In this document: piece after piece, positions 7,833 through 16,010 of the stretch
Layout: every line of letters starts with the position of its first letter
How positions within the stretch are numbered: the stretch's first letter is position 1
Origin: an uncultured Collinsella sp.
GTDB taxonomy: Bacteria; Actinomycetota; Coriobacteriia; Coriobacteriales; Coriobacteriaceae
Direction: 5' to 3'
Assembly: GCA_902496775.1 (NCBI GenBank)
Contig: CABVCF010000020.1
Location: forward strand, 1 to 26,740
DNA length: 26,740 bases
Made by a program: the position numbers and the translations under genes
Notes under the pieces: model-generated
Told to the model about the DNA's origin: nothing
Databases searched by the model: none
What the model saw: the letters and a program-made list of their open reading frames with translations, nothing else

Positions 7833-8480
7833 ATGCTCAACAATCTTTCCGACAATCAGAAACGCACCTTGGCGCTTGCCGCGATTGCGCTGTTGGCCCT
7901 GGCGTGCCTGTGTGGCACGCTGGCTTTTACCGTTGATATGGTTCCGGCGAACAACGTCCTATCGTTTGGCGGCGTGAAGGTACGAGTCTGCGAATACACC
8001 CTAAACGAGCGGGGCGAGGAGATTCCGTTTGAGGCCGACGAGCACGGGGACTATCCCGACACCAAGGCCGGGGGCTCTGACATCAGCCGCATTGTGCGCG
8101 TGGAGAACGCCGGCGCGCAGCCTGAGTACGTTCGCGCTCGTCTGCGCATGGCGTCGGTGGCACCCGACGGTTCGAGTGCGGATGCCTCGGGCAACGTTGC
8201 CTTTCACGTGAACGCGGGCGAGGGGTCCCCGTGGATTGATGGCGGCGATGGGTGGTACTACTACCGCGGATTGGCCGGGCGTGGCGGCATGCTCGACCCC
8301 GGCGCCATGACGGAAAGCCTCATGGACTCGCTGCGCTTTGTGGGCGACTACCACGATGCCGCGCGCGACGGTTCGTTCAGGCTCGATATCGACGTTCAGG
8401 CCGTGCAGGCCAAAAACCAGCAGGCAAACGATACCGTCCTCGATGTGCTCGACGTCGCGGGCTGGCCGGAGGCGAACTAG
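7833..8480 (+). CDS. TasA-like protein with SipW-type signal (subunit 2)
   Basis: A 215-residue secreted protein. The N-terminus is hydrophilic (LSDNQKR), then hydrophobic (about 13-30), then AFTVDMVPANNVLSFGGVKV, a variant SipW-type signal with the NxLxFG pattern that follows cleavage. The mature part is predicted beta-rich: SRIVRVENAGAQPEYVRARL and DIDVQAVQAKNQ are typical of the TasA/camelysin fold, the latter matched by DISTQAVQATPD in the third subunit. The start is unsure: ATG 7833 is used, and TTG 7821 is in frame; neither has a good Shine-Dalgarno, so translation may be weak. Its size and sequence differ clearly from subunit 1, so it may be a minor or accessory subunit; this is an inference. 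Confidence 0.75.
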   Translation: MLNNLSDNQKRTLALAAIALLALACLCGTLAFTVDMVPANNVLSFGGVKVRVCEYTLNERGEEIPFEADEHGDYPDTKAGGSDISRIVRVENAGAQPEYVRARLRMASVAPDGSSADASGNVAFHVNAGEGSPWIDGGDGWYYYRGLAGRGGMLDPGAMTESLMDSLRFVGDYHDAARDGSFRLDIDVQAVQAKNQQANDTVLDVLDVAGWPEAN

Positions 8481-8498
8481 CCCATGGAGATTAAGAAT

Positions 8499-11400
8499 AT
8501 GAACCGAGGCGTGCTCGGCAGGCTGGTTGTCGTGGCGGCAATCGCCCTTTGCTGCGTTATGGCGCTGCCGGCGGCAGCGCATGCCGAGGATCAGACCGAA
8601 TTCCATATCACAAACAGGAACGACTTCCTGGCGTGCGTCGCGCTGTCGCGTCAGCGCGACACGTCGCAGTGGCGCGTCTATCTCGATAACGATATCGTTC
8701 TTAACGATGATGATATGAACGCCATTGTTGAGGATACGGTCAAGCACCTCTCCTTTGGCAATAAGGAGCATCCCTTTAAGGGCGTCTTTGACGGTCAAAA
8801 CCATACCGTGAAGGGCCTGAACTACGAGAATAAGGTCTTGGACCCCGAGCGCGACACGGGCTTCTTTGCCGAGACCGACGGCGCCACCATCAAGAACTTC
8901 CTTGTCGAGGACGCCAACATCTGGGCGGACTTCCGCGGCGGCATCATCGTGGGCAAGGCCGTCAACACCCACTTCGAAAACGTCATGGTCATGGAGAGCA
9001 CCCTGCACGTTACGTGCGCCAACAACATGCTCAACGTTATTACCAACGCAGGCTTTGAGGGCGGCCTGATTGCCGGCGAGCTCGACGGCTGCACCCTCTA
9101 CAACTGCGAGGTGCGCGGCGGTCGAGCCGTTCATAACACCACTGCAGGTGTGCAGGCGATCGGTGGCGAGGGCCTGTACATGGCGGCATTTGCCGGCTAC
9201 GTTAAGAGCTCGACCATCGAGTATTGCCGCGTGACGCCTACGCGCAACGAGGATGGCTCCTCGATGGACATGACCGACGTTACCAATAAGTACGATGTTG
9301 CCATTGGCGCTCTGGGCGGCAACAACGTGTACGCCTCGGGTTTCGTCGGCTGCATGGCAGGTAACGCCAAGGTCATCGATTGCTTCTCGACGGCACAATG
9401 CTACAGCTATGCCGCGTCGTACGTGGGCGTCATTTCCGTGACGCGCGCGTGGACAGGCGGACTGGCGGGCCGTATTTTAACCAAAGAAGGCAATGAGCTC
9501 GTTCGAAGCCACTTTGCGGGCGATTTGAGCTCGCGTCAGTATAATCCAATCGCCGTGATTCCCATTATTCAAAACGATGTTAACCTGGGCGGTATTGCTG
9601 CGCGCGCCAACAAGGGTGACGCCACGGTCACCGAGTGCTACTTTAAGCCGAGCGTGAGCCTTTCTGGCAATAGCCAGGGCAATCCTGCCAAAAAGAAGAT
9701 CCCTTCGTTTGGCGGCGACGGTACCACCAAGGGCGACAGCTATGGTCCGTGGGATGACGAGCGCTACATCACGCGTGAGCTGTGGGAGGAGCACGACTAC
9801 GACTTCTGTGCCGGTACCATGCGCTCGACCGCTAACGACGATGCCCTGGGTGGCCAGCACACCAATGAGTGGGCGATGGATTACAAGCTGAATATCCCCG
9901 TGCATGGCCAGAGCGTTAAGGCGACGATTGATTTTCCCGGTGCGGGCACGGCAACTGTTCTGGCAACCATGTTGGGCAAAGACCAGTCCACCAGCGATCC
10001 GTACACCTTTGCGGTGAGCGCCGTGCTAGCCGGAACGGCACAGGGCTTGGCCCAAGGCGATACGTCGGTAACGTTTAAGCAGGAGACCTCTGCAAAGCCT
10101 GAGGGGCTGAGCGAGGCGAACGACGGTTACCGCTTTATGGGTTGGTTCCGCGAACCCGATGTGCGTGTGAACCACATTGGCCAAGACAACAGCTGGTTTG
10201 ACGGCAAGACCGATGCCGATGCTGTGGCTGCTGGCAAGCAGGTCCAGAAAAGCGAGTTGCACGACGAAACGTCAACCTATACTGCCGATAACGCGAAAGG
10301 GGCCAAGGCTTTTGAGGGCAATGACCTGTTTATCGCTTCGTACGAGGCACAGGTGCTGTTCTATAACGTTAAGGGCGAGACGCTTGATTGGAAAACCGGT
10401 GCTGCGCACGGCAAGTCAACTGATTGGTACCGCTATGGCGTGGGTTTGACGCCCGCTGCCCCCGCGGATCGCGGCAACTTGAAGCCTACCGCGACATTTA
10501 TCGGCTGGACCACGCAGCCTAGCAGCGAGGCGGGGATGAATGGTGGCTATGCCGCCATCACCTCGACTCAGTTAGCCGAGCTTAAAAATCAGGGAGCTTT
10601 TTATCCTGCGGGTAGCGAGATCACGGTTGTCCGTCCTACCGACTTCTACCCGGTGTACAGCGACTACGTGTCGAACATCATAACGGTGTTCGAGGGCAAT
10701 GAGCAGGACACAACCGACAATAAGGCTCTGCGCGACGGTGTGGGCAAAACCAATGTCGACGTCCAGACTACCGAGGACGGCACCAGCGTCTACACGGTAC
10801 AGGTGTGTAACACGGAAGGTACGCCCCTGTCCAATGGCGGCAAGCTGCCCGATGGCTATCGCTTCTTGGGTTGGTACGAAAACAAGGGAACCGAGGGTGC
10901 TCCGCTCGAGGTGCGCGTAAGCCGCGATCCCAGCTATACGCTCCCCGCAGATGTCGATTTAACCGCGCCGCATACCTACATCGCCCGCTTTGAGTACCGA
11001 GTGGATTATTACGTTCGGGCTTATACCAACCATGAGTTTACGGACAGCAAGCTACTTTGTTCCGTTTGGAATCGCTATCAAACGCCCTTTGAGGAAAACG
11101 TCGGTAGTACCTTCGTGCGTGAAAACGTCGTCCACTGGGGTCCGGAGCATGTTGACCACGGTATAAAGGATAGGTATGACGAAACGTGTGGCACGCGCTT
11201 CACGGCGAATACCCTTGTCGTGAGTCCCCTTAATGCGTACTCGCACAACGTTAAAAACGATACGGGAGCCGATACTCTGAAAAACCTCTATGCCGATACC
11301 GATTTTCCAGGCGCTGCAACGCTAAGCGATACTTGGACTTCGGCTTCGCTGAACGTAACGGTCAAACCGGTGAACGATCGCTATCGCCTGAATTTCTGGA

Positions 11401-13958
11401 CGCTTGAGCGCGATGGTGAATATTGGACATATGTGAAAAATCCCATCGAGAGCATGGTGCGTACAGATAAGAAGTACTACGTTCGCGCGATGATTACCAC
11501 GGACGTTAATTTCTACAACAAGGGCGATAATGTCGCGAGGACTGCCACGCGGCGCTATGAGAGTAACTTGCTGCAGGCCAAGGTGAACGGGGTTGATCCG
11601 ACGTTCACGTATTATTACCCGCATGTTAATACGTCGGTTAAAGTGGCAGAAAAGCCAGAAGATGGTGAGAAGGGATCGTATGATAACCCCCTGACCCTCG
11701 AAGCTTCCCCGACCGATGCCGAAATGGCCGTGCGGGGCTATAAGTTCCTGGGCTGGATTTCTACGGCCGAGGTCCAGAAGGGATCTGCCGTCTGGAACTA
11801 TATCTATGATGTCGCCAACGACCCCTATGTGACGAGCGATCCGGAAAAAGCGGCGCCATACTTGGCGACGGATGACTCCAAGGTCACCAAGTGTCAGGAT
11901 GCCTATCCCGTCTACGCAAAGTACGACGTCAACTACACCACCAACCTGCACCGCAAGGGCTTTGACGGAACGCCGGGCATCATCAATGTTCCGAAGTTCG
12001 ACATTACGCCCCAACTTGTGGTTCAGGAGAACGGCGACGTGGTGGCTACGGTGAGCCCCGACATCACGACGACGGTGTACGCCAACGGAACCGGTGGTGC
12101 CTATCAGCTTAAGAAGCTCGAGATCGAGCTTCCTGACGGAACGGTAGAGGAGCTCAAGCCGACGGGCGAAGGTGGTAACACCTACTCCTATCCCGTGGGG
12201 CCCGGCAAGCCCTATACGTTTGTGGCCTACTACACGCCCATCGCGGTGGTGTACCACCTGAACGGCACCGATATCGATGGCAAGCTCGCGCAGGAGGGCG
12301 ATACGCTCGGCAGCCTTAAGGATGGCATCCCGCTGCCAACGTATAACGTTGGCGACATCGATGCTGCAACGAACGCATACAATGCTTTCGTAGGCTGGAC
12401 GGAAACTAAACCGGCATCCGGCAACGGTTATGTCGTTTGGTCGGACGTCCTTCCCATGGTGAATACAAACACTGTGGTTAACGCCCCCATGGAGCTGTAC
12501 CCGGTCTACCGTGCCAGCGCGGTAATTGTCCAATCGAATATCGATGCCAATCTGGATAACCCCGATTCCGTGCGTTCTCTTTCGCGCACCGACTCTGGCG
12601 ATCAAATTTCGCTGGAAGTAAGAGCTACAGCTGAGGTTGTCGGCAAGGATGGCACCAAGTACGACTTTGTCGGCTGGTCGCGTGACTATGAATCCGATAG
12701 TAAATACACTCTGATGACCGAAGACGATAAGTATCCCCTCGAGGGTAGTGAACCCTTTAAGGGCGCGACGTATACCGCGGTGTACAAGGTCACGCCGTAT
12801 AAGGTGCGCTATTACAGCGTCGACGGGGCGGTCATCTTTACGGCGACGGTCGACTCGGGCGACGAGCGCGCGCAGGACGGTAAGCCTGGCTTTGTCTACA
12901 CGGTCGATGTTCCCAAAATGGACGAGAGCGGCAACCCTGTCTACGACAACGACGGCAATCCTGTGATGGAGCAAAAATCCGTGGCGTACGATCCGGACGC
13001 CCACTCCAAGATCGTCGCGCTGCTCGATGAACAGGCTGCTGCCAATGGCGATAAGCGTGAGCTCTTCTTGGAGTGGCGATATGTGGGTGCGGATGGCAAT
13101 GCGAAGTCTTGGGATGAGTTTAAGAGCGAGCCAGTCAAGGGCGACATGGACCTGTATCCCGTGACGTATCGCGTGGTTGCCAACGATACGTCTGATCCCG
13201 CGAGCCCCGTAACTATGACCGCGCAGCTTAAGTGGCTGCTCGATCCCGCCGCGGCCAACACCGTCGGTGACAGTGCCGACAATGCGCCGTTTAAGGTCTG
13301 CTTTGCCAAGCCGTTTATGGGGACGCAACTGACTGTTACGGTAACGCAGGCAAGCTACGGCCCTGGTGCAGAGGGAGTTTCTGCGGCGGAAGAGCCTGTG
13401 AACGGCAAGTTTGTCTCGCTCTACAGCCTGGGTTCGGGTAATGGTTCGTTCGACCTGGCCAACCGTCTGGAGTATAAAAAGACGGGTGAAGACGGCCAAG
13501 GCGACGGCAATGCCGTGTTCAACTTTGACCAGACTCATGCGTTGACGATCGTCAAAAAGACCACCGATGCTAGTGCCATGGGACAGACGTTCCGCTTTAA
13601 GGTGACGAAGACGGCGGAGGGAGCCTCTCCCGAGACGCGCGTGGTCGAGGTGAAGGTCGATAAGCAGCAGCCGGAAAACGGTGAGACCTGGTATGTCGGC
13701 AGCGTGCAGTTCGCCGCTCCGGCGGGCATCTATACCGTCGAGGAAGACACGGCTTGGGCATGGCGCTACCGGGGCGAGCTGAGCACGCCGGGCAAGGCGC
13801 CCGGTAAAACTGCCGATCTGACGATTTCGTCTGCATCGAGCGCGAACGATGCCACGTTCACCTGCACGAACACGCGTGTGAACGACAAATGGATCGACGG
13901 CAGCGATCGTGCCCATAACGTTTGGAGCAACGGCAACGTAGCAAAGAAGGAGGATTAG
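8499..13958 (+). CDS. Very large secreted adhesin with beta-helix-like head and InlB-type repeats
   Basis: A 1819-residue secreted protein. A Sec signal peptide (1-29, cut at AHA/E) leads to a likely right-handed beta-helix region (about 60-390): FKGVFDGQNHTVKGL, then rungs such as GGLIAGELDGCTLYNC as in GLUG-type adhesins. About eight degenerate InlB B/Flg_new-like units follow. Their G[YF]xFxGW cores lie near residues 544, 667, 786, 961, 1081, 1297, 1390 and 1522, each paired with strands like FYPVYS or YIARFE. Residues about 1678-1797 resemble a SpaA/Cna-B beta-sandwich. There is no LPXTG motif or C-terminal membrane segment, so it must be held by another protein or released. ATG 8499 has GGAG nine bases upstream, better than ATG 8484. 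The next start codon follows its stop by one base, so they are translationally linked. Confidence 0.85.
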   Translation: MNRGVLGRLVVVAAIALCCVMALPAAAHAEDQTEFHITNRNDFLACVALSRQRDTSQWRVYLDNDIVLNDDDMNAIVEDTVKHLSFGNKEHPFKGVFDGQNHTVKGLNYENKVLDPERDTGFFAETDGATIKNFLVEDANIWADFRGGIIVGKAVNTHFENVMVMESTLHVTCANNMLNVITNAGFEGGLIAGELDGCTLYNCEVRGGRAVHNTTAGVQAIGGEGLYMAAFAGYVKSSTIEYCRVTPTRNEDGSSMDMTDVTNKYDVAIGALGGNNVYASGFVGCMAGNAKVIDCFSTAQCYSYAASYVGVISVTRAWTGGLAGRILTKEGNELVRSHFAGDLSSRQYNPIAVIPIIQNDVNLGGIAARANKGDATVTECYFKPSVSLSGNSQGNPAKKKIPSFGGDGTTKGDSYGPWDDERYITRELWEEHDYDFCAGTMRSTANDDALGGQHTNEWAMDYKLNIPVHGQSVKATIDFPGAGTATVLATMLGKDQSTSDPYTFAVSAVLAGTAQGLAQGDTSVTFKQETSAKPEGLSEANDGYRFMGWFREPDVRVNHIGQDNSWFDGKTDADAVAAGKQVQKSELHDETSTYTADNAKGAKAFEGNDLFIASYEAQVLFYNVKGETLDWKTGAAHGKSTDWYRYGVGLTPAAPADRGNLKPTATFIGWTTQPSSEAGMNGGYAAITSTQLAELKNQGAFYPAGSEITVVRPTDFYPVYSDYVSNIITVFEGNEQDTTDNKALRDGVGKTNVDVQTTEDGTSVYTVQVCNTEGTPLSNGGKLPDGYRFLGWYENKGTEGAPLEVRVSRDPSYTLPADVDLTAPHTYIARFEYRVDYYVRAYTNHEFTDSKLLCSVWNRYQTPFEENVGSTFVRENVVHWGPEHVDHGIKDRYDETCGTRFTANTLVVSPLNAYSHNVKNDTGADTLKNLYADTDFPGAATLSDTWTSASLNVTVKPVNDRYRLNFWTLERDGEYWTYVKNPIESMVRTDKKYYVRAMITTDVNFYNKGDNVARTATRRYESNLLQAKVNGVDPTFTYYYPHVNTSVKVAEKPEDGEKGSYDNPLTLEASPTDAEMAVRGYKFLGWISTAEVQKGSAVWNYIYDVANDPYVTSDPEKAAPYLATDDSKVTKCQDAYPVYAKYDVNYTTNLHRKGFDGTPGIINVPKFDITPQLVVQENGDVVATVSPDITTTVYANGTGGAYQLKKLEIELPDGTVEELKPTGEGGNTYSYPVGPGKPYTFVAYYTPIAVVYHLNGTDIDGKLAQEGDTLGSLKDGIPLPTYNVGDIDAATNAYNAFVGWTETKPASGNGYVVWSDVLPMVNTNTVVNAPMELYPVYRASAVIVQSNIDANLDNPDSVRSLSRTDSGDQISLEVRATAEVVGKDGTKYDFVGWSRDYESDSKYTLMTEDDKYPLEGSEPFKGATYTAVYKVTPYKVRYYSVDGAVIFTATVDSGDERAQDGKPGFVYTVDVPKMDESGNPVYDNDGNPVMEQKSVAYDPDAHSKIVALLDEQAAANGDKRELFLEWRYVGADGNAKSWDEFKSEPVKGDMDLYPVTYRVVANDTSDPASPVTMTAQLKWLLDPAAANTVGDSADNAPFKVCFAKPFMGTQLTVTVTQASYGPGAEGVSAAEEPVNGKFVSLYSLGSGNGSFDLANRLEYKKTGEDGQGDGNAVFNFDQTHALTIVKKTTDASAMGQTFRFKVTKTAEGASPETRVVEVKVDKQQPENGETWYVGSVQFAAPAGIYTVEEDTAWAWRYRGELSTPGKAPGKTADLTISSASSANDATFTCTNTRVNDKWIDGSDRAHNVWSNGNVAKKED

Positions 13959-13959
13959 C

Positions 13960-14532
13960 ATGTCCAAGCGCAAGCGCATCATCGCCTTGCTGGTGGGGGT
14001 TATCCTCCTGGCCGGTACGGCAGGCACGCTGGCCTGGCTTTCGGTTACGGGTGTGCTGGTCAACCAGTTCGGCATCGGATCGGTGACGCCATCGGTTCAG
14101 GAAACGCTCAACGGCAAAGTGAAAAGCGATGTCAAGGCGAAGAACACGGGTACTGCGCCCGCCTATATTCGTGCTGCAGCGGATATATACTGGCAAGATG
14201 CGACGAGCGGCGCTCGCCTGTGGGATGAGCCGCAAGCTGACTCGGACTACGAGATTGCGTGGAGCGTGGCTGATGCCTCGGGCGCGAACTCGGCTTCTAG
14301 CTGGGTTAAGTCGAGCGACGGGTTCTATTACTGGACGTCGCCCGTTGCTCCCGGCGGTGAAACCGGCATGCTCATTAACAGAGTAACCGAGCTCAAGGCA
14401 ACTGAAGGTCGCGATCTTGTCGTGGATATCTCCACTCAGGCGGTCCAGGCGACGCCCGATGAGGCCGTGCACGATGCATGGGGTTGCTCGGTCAAGAATG
14501 GCGTGCTGGTGCCGCCGCACGGGGGTGCGTAA
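13960..14532 (+). CDS. TasA-like protein with SipW-type signal (subunit 3)
   Basis: A 190-residue secreted protein. Residues 1-30 are basic then hydrophobic (SKRKRIIALLVGVILLAGTA), followed by GTLAWLSVTGVLVNQFGIGSV, a clear SipW-type signal with the FxxG pattern. The mature domain contains KAKNTGTAPAYIRAAADIYW and DISTQAVQATPDEA, sharing the arrangement and the QAVQA strand of subunit 2. The two are therefore probably related by an old duplication. AAGGAGG lies seven bases before the ATG, inside the end of the adhesin gene. Placed between the giant adhesin and the wall anchor, it may act as a connector or base subunit; this role is inferred from gene order only. Confidence 0.78.
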   Translation: MSKRKRIIALLVGVILLAGTAGTLAWLSVTGVLVNQFGIGSVTPSVQETLNGKVKSDVKAKNTGTAPAYIRAAADIYWQDATSGARLWDEPQADSDYEIAWSVADASGANSASSWVKSSDGFYYWTSPVAPGGETGMLINRVTELKATEGRDLVVDISTQAVQATPDEAVHDAWGCSVKNGVLVPPHGGA

Positions 14533-14534
14533 GC

Positions 14535-15233
14535 ATGGCTCTTTCGATTCGCAAAGGTGTTGCGCGCTCCGTGCGTTGCGTGGTCGCGGCCATTCTCTGC
14601 GTGGTCGCGCTCGCCGTTCCCGCCCGCGCGTTTGCCGATACCCCCGCGATTGCCTATGACGGAAATGCGCGTCAGCTGACGGTATCGGGGGCGACGGGCT
14701 CCTCGGGGGAGCCCGATCTGTTTCCCGCCTTTAAAGATCTAATGCCCGGCGATGCGCGCGAGCAGCAGATCGAGGTTCGTGCCACGGGCGTAAAGTCCCA
14801 GGTACGCGTGTTTGTGCGGGCCGTTGTCGATCGCGAGACGGCACACCTGCTGTCGCCCATTACCTTAACGGCGTCGGCTGGCGATGCGTCTGACGGTTGG
14901 CTCCAGACGGGAACGCCGGGCAGCGTGTTCGCTTATCCCACGCAGGTCGCCACGTTCACGAGCGATGGCAGCACGGTGCTCAATCTGCAGCTGAGTGTCC
15001 CGACGTCGGTGGGTAACGAGCTTGCCGACGCGAGCAAGACTGTCCGCTGGGAGATCACCGCCGAGGACGATGGCGAAACAATTCCTGCGCAGCCCGCTGG
15101 CTCCAAAAAGCCCAGCCTGTTTGGCCTGGCTGCGACGGGCGACAACTCGCTCGCTCTGCTTTTGACGCTGCTAACGCTAGCGATTATCGTTTTCATGGCT
15201 GCGCTGATCTTGTCCCGAAGGAATAAACGCTAG
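14535..15233 (+). CDS. Cell-wall anchor protein of the fibre operon (LAATG sortase motif)
   Basis: A 232-residue surface protein. A classical Sec signal (1-34, cut near ARAFA/D), not a SipW-type one, is followed by a beta-rich domain with DLFPAFKDLMPGDAREQQI, a segment familiar from LPXTG proteins that travel with SipW-type subunits. A short Pro/Lys linker leads to LAATG at residue 198, a long hydrophobic stretch and the basic tail SRRNKR. That is a sortase signal with LAATG in place of LPXTG. The ATG is two bases after the previous stop; the GGGGG at 14521-14525 may serve as ribosome-binding site. As the only protein of the operon with a wall anchor, it probably tethers the fibre. A sortase is not encoded nearby. 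Confidence 0.8.
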   Translation: MALSIRKGVARSVRCVVAAILCVVALAVPARAFADTPAIAYDGNARQLTVSGATGSSGEPDLFPAFKDLMPGDAREQQIEVRATGVKSQVRVFVRAVVDRETAHLLSPITLTASAGDASDGWLQTGTPGSVFAYPTQVATFTSDGSTVLNLQLSVPTSVGNELADASKTVRWEITAEDDGETIPAQPAGSKKPSLFGLAATGDNSLALLLTLLTLAIIVFMAALILSRRNKR

Positions 15234-15276
15234 GTCTATCTTCAAAATGTTTCGCCCGCCCGGCGGCGGAATATTA

Positions 15277-15354
15277 GGTTCCCTGCTCTACAGTCCTGCG
15301 CAAGACGAAGGCCACATTAAGTGGCCTTCTTTGCGTGCGGAACTCGCGATGAAC
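15277..15354. repeat. Left copy of a 78-bp inverted repeat pair
   Basis: This stretch matches the reverse complement of 20654-20732 with only about three differences (a TA/GGA change near its start, and CCTTC against CCTCC). Its centre is the GAAGGCCAC hairpin. The flank before it (GCCCGGCGGCGG) also resembles the outer arm of the right copy, though more weakly. Confidence 0.85.
15307..15332 (+). terminator. Terminator of the fibre operon, inside the left inverted repeat
   Basis: GAAGGCCAC (15307-15315) pairs with GTGGCCTTC (15321-15329) over ATTAA, followed by TTT. A further GCAA/TTGC pairing extends the stem. It is 74 bases past the last stop codon of the operon. The same hairpin occurs at 20551-20573 and, with one change, at 20678-20702. 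Confidence 0.7.
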
Positions 15355-15440
15355 TTCGTGCCCCGCCGTCCGGGAGGACGCCTCTTTATTGATGGGAGGC
15401 CTGATAGGTCGATGGTTCCGTGCCCGGATGCGTCCAAAGT

Positions 15441-15887
15441 GGGACGGGCTTTCCGGATGGGCAGGCTTTCGAAAAATGCGTCCCGGAATTTGCCTTTGGA
15501 ATGGGACGTAGTTTCCCGTTGAGGTGCTTTGCGGAAAGTGCATCCCACCCTGGGCGCTCGAAGTGGGACACACTTTCCCAAAGGCGCTCCAACGGGAAAT
15601 TGCGTCCCATTATTCGGTCAAGAAACGGGATGCATTTTCCCAATGAGAGCAAAACCGGAAAATGCATCCCACAATCAGCCCTCAAAGTGGGACGCCGTTT
15701 CCCAATGAGGCTCAAGCGGAAAATGCATCCCGGAATTTGCGCTCAAAGTGGGATGCGGTTTCCGGTTGAGGGTCTAAGGGGAAAGTGCGTCCCAGAATCG
15801 ACGCTTGGAATGGGATGCAGTTTCCCGATGAGGCACTCGACGGAAAATACATCCCAGAAATGGCCTTTGAGCTGGGATAAGATTTCC
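15441..15887. repeat. Tandem array of eight 62-bp palindromic units (array 1)
   Basis: Units begin with GGGA at 15441, 15503, 15565, 15627, 15689, 15750, 15812 and 15874, a spacing of 62 (once 61). Each full unit has arm GGGAYGCANTTTCC, about 16-18 bases, then the inverted arm GGAAANTGCRTCCC, and an 18-20 base joiner often ending in CAAAGT. In the unit at 15627 the arms are a perfect 14-bp match. Copies diverge by substitution, and the last one is a half unit. With the 3' half of 15355-15440 and the leader 15888-16010, this fills the 777-base gap between genes. Confidence 0.9.
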
Positions 15888-15904
15888 GCGGTATCTCGGA
15901 TTCT

Positions 15905-15982
15905 CAAAAATGAGACACGCCGTTTGCGAAAATGAGACACGTGATATCGGGCATTGGATGTATCATTTGCAAAAATGAGTCC
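15905..15982. repeat. Three spaced copies of an AAAATGAG motif upstream of the large surface-protein gene
   Basis: CAAAAATGAGACACG, GAAAATGAGACACG and CAAAAATGAGTCC begin near 15905, 15928 and 15970. The first also forms the dyad TCTCA-AAAA-TGAGA. They lie 30-105 bases before the start codon of the 1362-residue protein, where an operator or activator site would be. TATCAT at 15961 is a possible -10 between the second and third copies. Confidence 0.5.
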
Positions 15983-16010
15983 ACTCCACTCGAATAAAGC
16001 GAGGTCCCTC

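Noticed and set aside
11322..14075. A 917-codon minus-strand open frame.
   Set aside because: It is antisense to the giant adhesin, whose repeats and signal peptide support the plus strand; the product is Arg/His-rich and unlike a real protein.
15441..15887. A CRISPR array, since the 62-bp period equals a typical repeat plus spacer.
   Set aside because: The whole unit, not only half of it, is similar between copies; the repeats carry many substitutions and have internal dyads, and no cas gene is nearby. The same holds for 20189-20541.
15420..15935. A 171-codon open frame through the first array.
   Set aside because: The 62-bp period is not a multiple of three, so the units are read in rotating frames; there is no ribosome site and the protein has no coherent composition.
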